From the NCBI RefSeq assembly GCF_004211955.1, contig NZ_RHJI01000002.1, positions 108,602 to 172,601 of the forward strand: a stretch of 64,000 nucleotides of DNA. Direction: 5' to 3'. Every line of letters begins with the position of its first letter. Within the stretch, counting starts at the first letter, position 1. The DNA comes from Escherichia sp. E1V33. GTDB lineage: Bacteria; Pseudomonadota; Gammaproteobacteria; Enterobacterales; Enterobacteriaceae. The notes under the pieces are model-generated. The model did no database searches. It was not told where the DNA came from and saw only the letters and a program-made list of their open reading frames with translations. This document shows positions 13,480-27,156 of the stretch, piece after piece. The position numbers and the translations under genes are program-made.

Positions 13480-14113
13480 CGATATGCTGGCGATGTCCGC
13501 CAAGAAAGATGCGATGGTGCCGATGGGCGGCTTGCTGTGCATGAAAGACGACAGCTTCTTTGATGTGTACACCGAGTGCAGAACCCTTTGCGTGGTACAG
13601 GAAGGCTTCCCGACATATGGTGGTCTGGAAGGCGGCGCGATGGAGCGTCTGGCGGTAGGTCTGTATGACGGCATGAATCTGGACTGGCTGGCTTATCGTA
13701 TTGCGCAGGTGCAGTATCTGGTCGATGGTCTGGAAGAGATTGGCGTTGTCTGCCAGCAGGCGGGCGGTCACGCGGCATTCGTTGATGCCGGTAAACTGTT
13801 GCCGCATATCCCGGCAGATCAATTCCCGGCACAGGCGCTGGCGTGCGAGCTGTATAAAGTCGCCGGTATCCGTGCGGTAGAAATTGGTTCTTTCCTGTTA
13901 GGCCGCGATCCGAAAACCGGTAAACAACTGCCATGCCCGGCTGAACTGCTGCGTTTAACCATTCCGCGAGCAACATATACTCAAACACATATGGACTTCA
14001 TTATTGAAGCCTTTAAACATGTGAGAGAGAACGCGGCGAATATTAAAGGGTTAACCTTTACCTACGAACCAAAAGTATTGCGTCACTTCACCGCAAAACT
14101 GAAAGAAGTTTAA
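13480..14113 (+). pseudogene. tnaA: Tryptophanase, 5'-deleted remnant
   Basis: The frame from GAT ATG CTG GCG encodes the last 210 residues of E. coli tryptophanase (471 residues), from about Asp-262. It includes the PLP-lysine motif MSAKKDA (Lys-270 in E. coli numbering) and the intact C-terminus HFTAKLKEV. An in-frame TAA lies two codons upstream of the GAT. Sequence upstream of 13480 matches, from memory, the tna promoter leader (aaacattaaaa) and then jumps into mid-tnaA. The promoter core, CRP site, tnaC leader peptide and first 261 codons are therefore gone. An internal ATG at 13484 could start a 209-residue fragment, but it would lack most of the PLP and substrate sites. Confidence 0.95.
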
Positions 14114-14204
14114 TTAAAACATTCAGAGTGGCTATAAGGATATTAGCCACTCTCTTACCCTACATCCTCAAAAACAAAAATAGCCTTCCTCTAAAGGTGG
14201 CATC

Positions 14205-15453
14205 ATGACTGATCAAGCTGAAAAAAAGCACTCTGCATTTTGGGGGGGTTATGGTTATAGCCGGTACAGTAATTGGCGGTGGGATGTTTGCTTTACCTGT
14301 TGACCTTGCCGGTGCCTGGTTTTTTTGGGGCGCTTTTATTCTTATTATCGCCTGGTTTTCAATGTTACACTCAGGGCTATTATTATTAGAAGCAAACTTA
14401 AATTATCCCGTCGGCTCCAGTTTTAACACCATCACTAAAGATTTAATTGGCAACACCTGGAACATTATTAGCGGCATTACCGTTGCCTTCGTTCTCTATA
14501 TTCTCACTTATGCCTATATCTCTGCTAACGGCGCAATCATTAGTGAAACAATATCGATGAATTTGGGCTATCACGCTAATCCACGCATTGTCGGGATCTG
14601 TACGGCCATTTTCGTTGCCAGCGTATTGTGGATAAGCTCGTTAGCCGCCAGTCGTATTACCTCATTGTTCCTCGGGCTGAAGATTATCTCCTTTGTGATC
14701 GTGTTTGGTTCTTTCTTCTTCCAGGTCGATTACTCCATTCTGCGCGATGCCACCAGCTCCACTGCGGGAACGTCTTACTTCCCGTATATCTTTATGGCTT
14801 TGCCGGTGTGTCTGGCGTCATTTGGTTTCCACGGCAATATTCCCAGTCTGATTATTTGCTATGGCAAACGCAAAGATAAGCTAATCAAAAGCGTGGTCTT
14901 CGGTTCTCTGCTGGCGCTGGTGATTTATCTCTTCTGGCTCTATTGCACCATGGGGAATATTCCGCGCGAAAGCTTTAAGGCGATAATCTCCTCAGGCGGC
15001 AACGTTGATTCGCTGGTGAAATCATTCCTCGGCACCAAACAGCACGGCATTATCGAGTTTTGCCTGCTGGTGTTCTCTAACTTAGCTGTTGCCAGTTCGT
15101 TCTTTGGTGTCACGCTGGGATTGTTCGATTATCTGGCGGATCTGTTTAAGATTGATAACTCCCACGGCGGGCGTTTCAAAACCGTGCTGTTAACCTTCCT
15201 GCCACCCGCGTTGTTGTATCTCGTCTTCCCGAATGGCTTTATTTACGGGATTGGCGGTGCCGGGCTGTGCGCCACTATCTGGGCGGTCATTATTCCCGTA
15301 GTGCTGGCAATCAAAGCTCGCAAGAAGTTTCCCAATCAGATGTTCACGGTCTGGGGCGGCAATCTTATTCCGGCGATTGTCATTCTCTTTGGTATAATCG
15401 TAATTTTATGCTGGTTCGGTAACGTCTTTAACGTGTTACCTAAATTTGGCTAA
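14205..15453 (+). pseudogene. tnaB: Low-affinity tryptophan permease, frameshifted
   Basis: The start MTDQAEKKHSAFW lies at 14205, followed by a run of seven G at 14242-14248. In the annotated K-12 gene I recall six G here (FWGVMVIAGTVIGGG). The extra G shifts the frame and gives a stop at 14301-14303 after 32 codons. From 14251 the original frame resumes and encodes the remaining 400 residues of this HAAAP-family, 11-helix permease without further damage (MVIAGTVIGGGMF ... NVLPKFG). With the tna promoter also deleted, expression is unlikely. Re-initiation at 14251 is conceivable, but the G run sits too close to serve as a good ribosome site. Confidence 0.93.
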
Positions 15454-15463
15454 ACCCTTAAAG

Positions 15464-15487
15464 AAGCCAGCGGTCATTCGCTGGCTT
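15464..15487 (+). terminator. Hairpin downstream of tnaB
   Basis: aagccagcg / cgctggctt gives a 9-bp stem with a 6-base loop, 11 bases after the tnaB stop. No T tract follows, so its strength as a terminator is doubtful. Confidence 0.6.
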
Positions 15488-15511
15488 AAGACTGATGACA
15501 AACGTAAAATT

Positions 15512-15609
15512 GCCTGATGCGCTACGCTTATCAGGCCTACCTGATCTCTGTAATGTTTTGAATTTGCGTATTTTCGTTGGCCGGATAAGGCGTCTACGCC
15601 GCATCCGGC
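15512..15609. repeat. REP/BIME pair between tnaB and mdtL
   Basis: Two REP-type palindromes in mixed arrangement: gcctgatgcgctacgcttatcaggc (15512-15536) and gccggataaggcg...gcatccggc (15580-15609), separated by 43 bases. This is the same BIME layout as after gyrB. Confidence 0.85.
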
Positions 15610-15761
15610 ATGAATAAAGTGCACGTTGTCAACAACCTGAAGCTAGCCATTTCTCTGGCTTGTTGCCTGACAGGAAATCTCTTTTGTCCAAATGGCAACT
15701 CGCCTGATTCTCCTTCACCACGTATGCTTTGCGTCACCTTCCCGTCAGGACGCTTTATCTC

Positions 15762-16937
15762 ATGTCCCGCTTTTTAATTTGTAGTTTTGCCCTGGTTTTA
15801 CTCTATCCCGCAGGTATTGATATGTACCTGGTCGGCTTACCGCGCATCGCCGCCGATCTCAATGCCAGCGAGGCGCAGTTGCATATTGCGTTCTCCGTTT
15901 ACCTTGCAGGGATGGCGGCAGCAATGTTATTTGCCGGTAAAGTGGCCGATCGTTCAGGGAGAAAACCTGTCGCCATCCCCGGCGCGGCGCTGTTTATTAT
16001 CGCCTCTGTGCTCTGTTCACTGGCTGAAACCAGCGCGTTATTTCTTGCAGGACGCTTTCTGCAGGGCCTGGGCGCGGGCTGTTGTTACGTGGTGGCGTTC
16101 GCGATTTTACGCGACACGTTGGACGATCGACGTCGGGCAAAAGTACTGTCATTACTCAACGGCATTACCTGCATCATTCCGGTGTTAGCTCCAGTGCTCG
16201 GCCACCTGATTATGCTTAAGTTCCCGTGGCAAAGCCTGTTCTGGGTAATGGCGCTGATGGGTGTCGCGGTACTCATGTTGTCATTGTTTATTTTAAAAGA
16301 AACCCGCCCTGCGGTACCTACCACTTCGGGTAAACCACGAGAAAATACCGAGTCGCTGCTTAACCGCTTTTTCCTCAGCCGAGTGCTTATCACCACCCTC
16401 AGCGTCTCCGTCATCCTTACCTTCGTGAATACCTCGCCAGTATTGCTGATGGAAATCATGGGTTTTGCGCGCGGAGAATACGCCACCATTATGGCGTTGA
16501 CCGCAGGTGTCAGCATGACCGTATCGTTCTCCACGCCATTTGCGTTGGGGATTTTTAAGCCACGTACATTGATGATCGCCTCGCAAGTGTTATTTCTGGC
16601 GGCGGGAATCATCCTTGCAATTTCGCCTTCCCATGCTGTTTCGCTGTTTGGCATCACGTTGATTTGCGCCGGCTTTTCGGTGGGATTCGGCGTGGCAATG
16701 AGTCAGGCTTTAGGGCCGTTTTCATTACGCGCTGGCGTGGCCAGTTCGACGTTAGGCATTGCACAGGTTTGCGGTTCATCACTGTGGATTTGGCTAGCGG
16801 CGGTAGTCGGCGTAGGTGCATGGAATATGCTGATCGGGATTCTGATTGCCTGTAGCATAGTGAGTCTGTTGCTGATTATGCTCGTCGCGCCTGGACGCCC
16901 CATTACTGCTCATGAAGAAATCCATCACCACACTTGA
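15762..16937 (+). CDS. mdtL: MdtL, MFS multidrug efflux transporter (DHA1)
   Basis: A 391-residue major facilitator with about 12 predicted membrane helices, starting at [21 protein letters not shown] chose this ATG over an in-frame one 33 bases upstream because it gives the family length and places the first helix correctly. Motif A-type sequence ([11 protein letters not shown] near residues 60-70) and the motif C-type segment (GAGCCYVV) match drug:H+ antiporters. K-12 MdtL gives modest chloramphenicol resistance when overexpressed. The C-terminus ends in EEIHHHT, and its last 26 bases overlap the start of yidZ. Confidence 0.95.
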   Translation: MSRFLICSFALVLLYPAGIDMYLVGLPRIAADLNASEAQLHIAFSVYLAGMAAAMLFAGKVADRSGRKPVAIPGAALFIIASVLCSLAETSALFLAGRFLQGLGAGCCYVVAFAILRDTLDDRRRAKVLSLLNGITCIIPVLAPVLGHLIMLKFPWQSLFWVMALMGVAVLMLSLFILKETRPAVPTTSGKPRENTESLLNRFFLSRVLITTLSVSVILTFVNTSPVLLMEIMGFARGEYATIMALTAGVSMTVSFSTPFALGIFKPRTLMIASQVLFLAAGIILAISPSHAVSLFGITLICAGFSVGFGVAMSQALGPFSLRAGVASSTLGIAQVCGSSLWIWLAAVVGVGAWNMLIGILIACSIVSLLLIMLVAPGRPITAHEEIHHHT

Positions 16938-17871
16938 TCTGAATTTGCTGCTCTGCCTGCAACTGCTGATGCAGGAGCGCAGCGTGACCAAAGCGGCGAA
17001 ACGGATGAACGTGACGCCTTCGGCGGTGAGCAAGTCTCTGGCAAAGCTTCGGATATGGTTTGATGACCTGCTCTTTGTGAACTCACCGCTGGGCCTGACG
17101 CCAACGCCGCTGATGGTCAGCATGGAGCAAAATCTGGCGGAGTGGATGCAAATGAGCAATCTGCTGCTGGATAAACCGCACCACCAAATGCCACGTGGTC
17201 TGAAGTTTGAGCTGGCAGCAGAATCGCCGCTGATGATGATTATGTTTAATGCACTGTCGAAACATATTTACCAGCGTTATCCACAGGCGACGATTAAACT
17301 GCGCAACTGGGATTACGACTCGTTGGATGCAATTATTCGTGGCGAAGTGGATATCGGTTTTACCGGACGAGAAAGCCACCCACGCTCGCGAGAACAGCTT
17401 AGTCTTCTGCCATTGTCTATTGATTATGAAGTATTATTTACAGACTTACCGTGCGTCTGGTTACGCAAAGATCATCCGGCGCTGCGTGAAGCATGGGATC
17501 TGGATACTTTTTTACGTTATCCGCATATCAGCATTTGCTGGGAACAGAGCGATACCTGGGCGCTGGACAATGTGTTGCAGGAATCAGGACGCGAACGCAC
17601 GATTGCCATGAGTCTGCCAGAATTCGAGCAGTCGCTGTTTATGGCGGCGCAGCCTGACAATCTGCTACTGGCGACCGCACCGCGCTACTGTCAGTACTAC
17701 AACCAGCTCCACCAGCTTCCACTGGTTGCACTCCCTCTCCCGTTTGACGAAATCCAGCAAAAAAAGCTGGAAGTGCCGTTTACTCTGCTGTGGCACAAAC
17801 GGAACAGCCATAACCCGAAGATCGTCTGGTTACGGGAAACCATTAAAAATCTTTACGCCTCGATGGCATAA
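16912..17871 (+). CDS. yidZ: YidZ, LysR-family transcriptional regulator
   Basis: A 319-residue LTTR. The N-terminal winged helix-turn-helix reads [25 protein letters not shown] (residues about 23-47), followed by the substrate-binding effector domain. The start overlaps the mdtL 3' end by 26 bases on the same strand, so the two are probably co-transcribed. K-12 YidZ has been tied to anaerobic nitric oxide tolerance; the effector is unknown. Length is normal and no defect is visible. Confidence 0.93.
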   Translation: MKKSITTLDLNLLLCLQLLMQERSVTKAAKRMNVTPSAVSKSLAKLRIWFDDLLFVNSPLGLTPTPLMVSMEQNLAEWMQMSNLLLDKPHHQMPRGLKFELAAESPLMMIMFNALSKHIYQRYPQATIKLRNWDYDSLDAIIRGEVDIGFTGRESHPRSREQLSLLPLSIDYEVLFTDLPCVWLRKDHPALREAWDLDTFLRYPHISICWEQSDTWALDNVLQESGRERTIAMSLPEFEQSLFMAAQPDNLLLATAPRYCQYYNQLHQLPLVALPLPFDEIQQKKLEVPFTLLWHKRNSHNPKIVWLRETIKNLYASMA

Positions 17872-18026
17872 TTAAATCGTATGAAACGCGACCACATTTC
17901 GCGATAAAATGTAAAAAACATGTAATAAGCTTGTCTGAATCGAACTTTTCGCCGCTTTAGTCTGTCCATAATTTCAGTAAATGATTACTCTGTATTCATA
18001 ATGGACCATTAAGCATGGAGCGAAAA

Positions 18027-18776
18027 ATGGCGACTCATTTTGCCCGAGGGATTTTAACGGAAGGACACCTGATATCTGTTCGTCTACCCTCCCAGTGTCA
18101 TCAAGAAGCCCTGAATCTTCCCCCTCATCGTCAAAGTCGTTTCCTGGCGTCCAGAGGTTTACTCGCAGAACTGATGTTCTTGCTGTACGGCATTAGCGAA
18201 TTGCCGGAAATCGTCACCCAGGCTAAAGGAAAGCCGGTTTTCTACGATAAAAACTTGCCATCATTTTCAATATCCTATGCCGGAAACATGGTCGGAGTGG
18301 CGTTAACAACAGAAGGTGAATGTGGCCTCGATATGGAACTACAGCGCGCGACTCGCGGGTTTCATAGCCCTCATGCGCCCGATAACCATGCTTTTTCCAG
18401 CAATGAATCACTATGGATCAGTAAGCAGAACGATCCTAACGAAGCGCGAGCGCAGCTCATCACGCTCCGCCGAAGCGTGCTAAAACTTACCGGTGATGTG
18501 TTGAATGACGACCCGCGAAATCTGCAGTTGATGCCCATTGCGGGACGCCTGAAATGTGCCCATGTAAATCATGTAGAAGCGATATGCGACGCAGAGGAGG
18601 TGCTGGTATGGTCCGTGGCGGTCAGCCCAGCGATTGAAAAGCTCAATGTCTGGGAGTTTGATGGCAAGCAAGGCTGGAAAAACCTGCCGGATATTCACAG
18701 CCGCGCCAATAATCCTACCAGCCGGATGATGCGTTTTGCCCAGCTCTCTACCGTTAAGTCATTTTTGTCAAATTGA
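18027..18776 (+). CDS. yieE: YieE, putative 4'-phosphopantetheinyl transferase
   Basis: A 249-residue protein of the Sfp-type phosphopantetheinyl transferase superfamily. I place the start at the second ATG (MATHFARGILTEG), which has GGAG upstream; the ATG at 18015 would add MERK. Family features are the Mg-binding GECGLDMEL segment near residue 100 and the later helix with Lys (RSVLKLTGD). It has several substitutions relative to the K-12 protein I remember. The carrier-protein substrate is unknown. It lies 21 bases upstream of chrR on the same strand. Confidence 0.88.
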   Translation: MATHFARGILTEGHLISVRLPSQCHQEALNLPPHRQSRFLASRGLLAELMFLLYGISELPEIVTQAKGKPVFYDKNLPSFSISYAGNMVGVALTTEGECGLDMELQRATRGFHSPHAPDNHAFSSNESLWISKQNDPNEARAQLITLRRSVLKLTGDVLNDDPRNLQLMPIAGRLKCAHVNHVEAICDAEEVLVWSVAVSPAIEKLNVWEFDGKQGWKNLPDIHSRANNPTSRMMRFAQLSTVKSFLSN

Positions 18777-18797
18777 TAGACAACCACAGGAGTCATC

Positions 18798-19364
18798 ATG
18801 TCTGAAAAATTGAAGGTGGTTACGTTATTGGGAAGCCTGCGCAAAGGCTCATTTAATGGCATGGTTGCACGTACTCTGCCAAAAATTGCCCCAGCGGGTA
18901 TGGAAGTTAACGCGTTACCATCCATTGCTGACATTCCCTTATATGACGCAGACGTACAGCAGGAAGACGGTTTTCCAGCAACGGTTGAAGCTCTGGCGGA
19001 ACAGATTCGTCAGGCGGATGGTGTGGTGATCGTGACGCCGGAATATAACTACTCGGTGCCGGGTGGACTGAAAAATGCCATCGACTGGCTTTCCCGCCTG
19101 CCTGATCAGCCATTGGCCGGTAAACCGGTGTTGATTCAGACCAGCTCAATGGGCGTAATTGGCGGCGCACGCTGTCAGTATCATCTGCGTCAGATTCTGG
19201 TCTTCCTGGATGCAATGGTAATGAACAAACCGGAGTTTATGGGCGGCGTGATTCAGAACAAAGTCGATCCACAGACTGGAGAAGTGATTGATCAGGGAAC
19301 GCTGGACCACCTGACCGGGCAGTTGACCGCATTTGGCGAGTTTATTCAGAGAGTTAAGATCTAA
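18798..19364 (+). CDS. chrR: ChrR (YieF), NAD(P)H:quinone/chromate reductase, FMN flavoprotein
   Basis: A 188-residue flavodoxin-fold reductase. The FMN phosphate loop is LGSLRKGSFNGMV near residues 11-23, and the conserved PEYNYSVPGGLKNAIDWLSR near 78-97 binds the isoalloxazine ring. K-12 ChrR reduces quinones and can reduce chromate and uranyl as a cytoplasmic tetramer, which is thought to protect against H2O2. It has a good AGGAG ribosome site and follows yieE closely, so the two may be co-transcribed, ending at the shared terminator with adeP. Confidence 0.95.
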   Translation: MSEKLKVVTLLGSLRKGSFNGMVARTLPKIAPAGMEVNALPSIADIPLYDADVQQEDGFPATVEALAEQIRQADGVVIVTPEYNYSVPGGLKNAIDWLSRLPDQPLAGKPVLIQTSSMGVIGGARCQYHLRQILVFLDAMVMNKPEFMGGVIQNKVDPQTGEVIDQGTLDHLTGQLTAFGEFIQRVKI

Positions 19365-19367
19365 ATA

Positions 19368-19402
19368 AAAAACCCGCCAGCAATCATGCATGGCGGGTTT
19401 TT
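19368..19402. terminator. Bidirectional terminator between chrR and adeP
   Basis: aaaacccgcca / tggcgggtttt forms an 11-bp stem flanked by A and T runs on both sides, which suits termination in both directions between convergent genes. Confidence 0.92.
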
Positions 19403-19417
19403 AACGCGCTATCGATT

Positions 19418-20755
19418 TTAGTGAGCGTCGATAAAGACAATCTTCAGAATAAACAGCAGCGCCACGATAACCACGCACGGGCTAAGGTCGCGCAGACGGC
19501 CTGTGCCAATTTTCATTACGCAGTAGGAGATAAAGCCCAGCGCAATACCTTCGGTAATCGAGAAGCTAAACGGCATCATCACGGCGGTAATAAACGCCGG
19601 AACGGATTCGGTAAGATCCTGCCATTTCACGCGCGCAAGACTTGAGGTCATCAGTACGCCAACGTAAATCAGCGCGCCAGCCGCGGCGTAGCCCGGCACC
19701 ATCCCCGCCAGCGGCGACAGGAAAATAACCAGCAGGAACAGCAGGCCAACAACCACTGCCGTCAGACCAGTACGCCCGCCAACAGAAACGCCGGAAGAAG
19801 ATTCAATGTACGCAGTAACGGAAGAGGTACCGATAAACGACCCGGTAACAGAAGAGATACTGTCGACATACAGCGCCTGCTTCATGCGCGGGAATTTACC
19901 CTTTTCATCTGCCAAACCTGCTTTATCGGTCACGCCAATTAGCGTACCGGAGGAGTCAAACAGGTTGACCAGCATGAAGGAGAAAATCACCCCTGCCAGT
20001 CCGAGGTTAAACGACCCAGCTAAATCCACATGCCCCACCACGGTCATCACGCTCGGCGGCGCGGAGACAATGCCATTGTAGTGCACATCACCCAACATCC
20101 AGCCCAACAGCGTTGTCACCACAATGGAAACCAGCACCGCTGCGTGAATGTTGCGCGAAGCCAGAATGGCGATGATGAAGAAGCCGAGGATACCCAGCAG
20201 CACACTGTGAGAAGTCAGATTACCGATGCTCACCAGCGTTTCCGGATTAGCGACAATCACACCTGCGTTTTTCAGCCCCATCATGCCAATAAACAGGCCG
20301 ATACCGCTGGTGATCCCCACACGCAGGCTCACCGGAATGTTGGCAATCATCCAGTAGCGAACGCGGAAGATTGTCAGTAACAGCAGACCAATTGCGCCCC
20401 AAAAGATTGCGCCCATCCCGACCTGCCACGGTAAGCCCATCGCCTGTACAACGACAAAAGCGAAGAATGCGTTCAGGCCCATAGCTGGTGCCAGCGCAAC
20501 TGGAAGATTAGCAAACAGCCCCATCAGAATACTGCCGAATGCAGCAATCAGACAGGTGGTTACGAAGACGGCGCTGGTGTCCATGCCAGCAACGCCAAGA
20601 ATTTGCGGGTTAACAAAAACGATGTAAACCATCGTCAGGAAGGTGGTAAAACCGGCGATCACTTCGGTCCGTGCCGTCGTGCCATGTTCGCGCAGTTTAA
20701 ACACGCGTTCCAGCATCCCCTGACCAGAAGCCTGGGTTGTGTGTTGTTGACTCAT
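19418..20755 (-). CDS. adeP: AdeP, adenine permease (NCS2/AzgA-like)
   Basis: A 445-residue inner-membrane purine permease with about 13-14 hydrophobic segments. The N-terminal signature is EVIAGFTTFLTMVYIVFVNP, and VALAPAMGLNAFFAFVV and the later FDSSGTLIGV segment are typical of the AzgA-like subfamily of NCS2. K-12 AdeP (YieG/PurP) is a high-affinity adenine:H+ symporter. Upstream, at 20857-20872, is a PurR-box-like palindrome, fitting purine repression. The gene is divergent from yieH. Confidence 0.94.
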   Translation of the reverse strand: MSQQHTTQASGQGMLERVFKLREHGTTARTEVIAGFTTFLTMVYIVFVNPQILGVAGMDTSAVFVTTCLIAAFGSILMGLFANLPVALAPAMGLNAFFAFVVVQAMGLPWQVGMGAIFWGAIGLLLLTIFRVRYWMIANIPVSLRVGITSGIGLFIGMMGLKNAGVIVANPETLVSIGNLTSHSVLLGILGFFIIAILASRNIHAAVLVSIVVTTLLGWMLGDVHYNGIVSAPPSVMTVVGHVDLAGSFNLGLAGVIFSFMLVNLFDSSGTLIGVTDKAGLADEKGKFPRMKQALYVDSISSVTGSFIGTSSVTAYIESSSGVSVGGRTGLTAVVVGLLFLLVIFLSPLAGMVPGYAAAGALIYVGVLMTSSLARVKWQDLTESVPAFITAVMMPFSFSITEGIALGFISYCVMKIGTGRLRDLSPCVVIVALLFILKIVFIDAH

Positions 20756-20856
20756 TATCTATTTCCGAACAAGGAGGGAAAATACGTCGCTATCGTATAC
20801 CAAAATGAGACAATATGGACGGCTGAAGATAACTTTTTTTCATTGTATTTGCTTAT

Positions 20857-20872
20857 ACGGCAACGATTGCGT
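20857..20872. promoter_or_regulatory. Probable PurR operator upstream of adeP
   Basis: acggcaacgattgcgt matches the PurR consensus ACGCAAACGTTTGCGT at 13 of 16 positions by eye. It lies about 100 bases upstream of the adeP start in the adeP-yieH divergent region. PurR repression of this permease is known in K-12. Confidence 0.7.
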
Positions 20873-20921
20873 CATGCGAATATGCCTGACGAAAACGTTA
20901 AACTAACGATAAAGGAAAGAC

Positions 20922-21587
20922 ATGTCCCAGATAGAAGCAGTATTTTTCGACTGCGACGGTACGCTGGTCGACAGCGAGGTCATTTGTTCTCGTGCCTATG
21001 TCACGATGTTCAGGGAATTTGGCATTAACGTTGACCTTGAAGAAATTTTTACCCGCTTTAAAGGCGTAAAACTCTACGAAATCATCGACATCATTAGCAA
21101 AGAACAGGGCGTAGAAATGGTCCGTGCCGATGCCGAACACGTTTACCGTGCGGAAGTGGCGCGCCTGTTTGATAGCGAACTTGAGGTGATTGCAGGAGCA
21201 AATGCTTTGCTGGAAAGCATGAAAGTGCCGATGTGCGTCGTCTCTAACGGTCCGGTCAGCAAGATGCAGCATTCGCTTGGTAAGCTCAATATGCTGCACT
21301 ATTTCCCGGAAAAGTTGTTCAGTGGCTATGACATCCAACGCTGGAAGCCCGACCCGGCGTTAATGTTCCATGCGGCAAAAGCGATGAATGTAAACGTTGA
21401 AAACTGCATTCTGGTCGATGATTCCAGCGCTGGTGCGCAGTCAGGAATCGATGCGGGTATGGAAGTGTTCTACTTCTGCGCTGATCCGCACAATAAACCG
21501 ATCGTTCATCCGAAAGTCACCACCTTTACCGAGTTGGCGCAGTTACCTGCACTCTGGAAGGCTCGAGGCTGGGATATTACGGAATAA
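20922..21587 (+). CDS. yieH: YieH, HAD-superfamily phosphatase (6-phosphogluconate phosphatase)
   Basis: A 221-residue HAD hydrolase of the beta-phosphoglucomutase-like group. Motif I is FFDCDGTLVDSE near residue 8, motif II is VVSNG near residue 106, motif III Lys is in RWKPDPALM near 147, and motif IV is LVDDSSAGAQSGIDAGM near 168. A helical cap follows motif I. K-12 YieH dephosphorylates 6-phosphogluconate and purines' phosphoesters weakly in vitro. It is divergent from adeP and followed by the cbrB scar. Confidence 0.93.
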   Translation: MSQIEAVFFDCDGTLVDSEVICSRAYVTMFREFGINVDLEEIFTRFKGVKLYEIIDIISKEQGVEMVRADAEHVYRAEVARLFDSELEVIAGANALLESMKVPMCVVSNGPVSKMQHSLGKLNMLHYFPEKLFSGYDIQRWKPDPALMFHAAKAMNVNVENCILVDDSSAGAQSGIDAGMEVFYFCADPHNKPIVHPKVTTFTELAQLPALWKARGWDITE

Positions 21588-21593
21588 CGCTTC

Positions 21594-21650
21594 AAACTCC
21601 CTTCACTTACTCCACCCGGCAAGGCGCTCAAAGGTAAGCAAAGGGAGTTT
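21594..21650. other. yieH-cbrB intergenic inverted repeat
   Basis: aaactccctt (21594-21603) and aagggagttt (21641-21650) form a perfect 10-bp inverted repeat around a 37-base loop, the second arm carrying the cbrB ribosome site. One TTCAC half-site lies inside; the CreB tag in K-12 needs two, and I do not see a clean second copy. Confidence 0.5.
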
Positions 21651-21653
21651 GAT

Positions 21654-21735
21654 ATGTCAGTTCAACGTCGGGTAATGCATCACGCGTCTACCAGGATTAG
21701 GTATTTAATGTCCTGAAGCAGACTCTTTACGCTAA
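21654..21735 (+). pseudogene. cbrB: cbrB remnant with internal deletion
   Basis: The start MSVQRRVMHHA matches the N-terminus of CbrB (YieI), an inner-membrane protein of about 155 residues. From about 21684 the sequence jumps to the C-terminal codons; in that frame it reads TRLPGLGI, stop, CPEADSLR, stop, corresponding to the K-12 tail THLPGLDISCPETDSLS. About 130 central codons are lost, and an extra stop lies in the tail. From the original ATG the frame ends at 21716 after 20 codons. The ribosome site (AAGGGAG) survives. The homology is from remembered K-12 sequence. Confidence 0.82.
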
Positions 21736-22371
<636 letters not shown>

Positions 22372-22376
22372 TGCTA

Positions 22377-22405
22377 CTCTGCCCGGTAAGTTTTACCGGG
22401 CAGAG
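22377..22405. terminator. Bidirectional terminator between cbrC and phoU
   Basis: ctctgcccggtaa / ttaccgggcagag is a perfect 13-bp stem with a very short loop, placed between the convergent stops of cbrC and phoU. Confidence 0.85.
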
Positions 22406-22430
22406 TGCCTGGTGCAGTGCACGCTTAGCG

Positions 22431-23156
22431 TTACTCTTTCGGATCTTTCCCCGCCAGTAACTTATCCAGCTCATCACCGCCGACGTGACGGAAATCTTGC
22501 CCCTTCACGTAGTAGAAGATGTATTCGCAGATATTCTGGCAGCGGTCGCCTATACGTTCGATAGAACGCGCACAGAACAGCGCGGTAAGTACGCTTGGAA
22601 TGGTGCGCGAATCTTCCATCATGTAAGTCATCAGTTGGCGTACAATGCCTTCGTACTCCTGATCGACTTTTTTATCTTCCCGATAAATTCGCACCGCTTC
22701 GTCAATATCCATACGCGCGAATGCGTCCAGCACGTCGTGCAGCATCTGGATGGTATGACGGCCCAGCGACTCCAGGCTCACCAGCAACGGCTGATGCTGC
22801 TGGGAGAATTTTTCCAGCGCAGTACGACAGATTTTGTCCGCCACGTCGCCAATACGCTCCAGTTCGGCAATGGTTTTGCTGATCACCATCACCAGACGCA
22901 GATCGCTCGCCGTCGGCTGACGTTTGGCGATAATGCGCACGCAGGCTTCATCGATCGCCACTTCCATCATGTTGACGTTCTTGTCGCCTTCGATCACCCG
23001 CTTCGCCAGATCGCTGTCCTGGTTGTGCATCGCCGTGATGGCATCAGTTAGCTGCTGCTCCACCATGCCGCCCATGGTCATCACCTGCGTGCGGATACTT
23101 TCCAGTTCGGCGTTGAACTGGCCGGAAATATGTTTATTAAGATTGAGACTGTCCAT
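22431..23156 (-). CDS. phoU: PhoU, phosphate signalling regulator
   Basis: A 241-residue helical protein with two three-helix PhoU repeats. The metal-binding motif is seen in [12 protein letters not shown] (near 94) and in [16 protein letters not shown] (near 199). I chose the ATG at 23156 (MDSLNLNKH), preceded by AAGGAG; an upstream in-frame ATG lies before that site. PhoU links the PstSCAB transporter to PhoR and keeps the Pho regulon off when phosphate is ample. It is the last gene of pstSCAB-phoU, 14 bases after pstB. In K-12 the bgl operon would lie downstream, but here cbrC does. Confidence 0.97.
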   Translation of the reverse strand: MDSLNLNKHISGQFNAELESIRTQVMTMGGMVEQQLTDAITAMHNQDSDLAKRVIEGDKNVNMMEVAIDEACVRIIAKRQPTASDLRLVMVISKTIAELERIGDVADKICRTALEKFSQQHQPLLVSLESLGRHTIQMLHDVLDAFARMDIDEAVRIYREDKKVDQEYEGIVRQLMTYMMEDSRTIPSVLTALFCARSIERIGDRCQNICEYIFYYVKGQDFRHVGGDELDKLLAGKDPKE

Positions 23157-23170
23157 AACGCACTCCTTAA

Positions 23171-24028
<858 letters not shown>

Positions 24029-24114
24029 AAAGTGTTAACCGTGTACAGAGTCAAAAAGGCGCTCGATCGGTCCCCTCGCCCCTCTGGGGAGAGGGGAAAA
24101 CCGTATAAGCAATA

Positions 24115-25967
<1,853 letters not shown>

Positions 25968-26008
25968 TTACTCTTCAGTTAAACGCGTTTACAAAGTCAT
26001 TTTGTAAT

Positions 26009-26038
26009 GCCGGATAAGCCGTTAATGCCTTATCCGGC
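26009..26038. repeat. REP element in the pstS-pstC gap
   Basis: gccggataagccgttaatgccttatccggc is a single REP palindrome between pstS and pstC. Its position suits stabilising the pstS transcript end, giving more PstS than permease. Confidence 0.8.
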
Positions 26039-26049
26039 CTGGAATTTTA

Positions 26050-27108
<1,059 letters not shown>

Positions 27109-27156
27109 TCATAAAGCATTGTTTGTTGGCTACGAGAAGCAAAATAGGACAAACAG

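Noticed and set aside
21594..21650. CreB tag upstream of cbrB
   Set aside because: Only one TTCAC half is clear; the second repeat at 6-base spacing does not match, so I did not call an operator.
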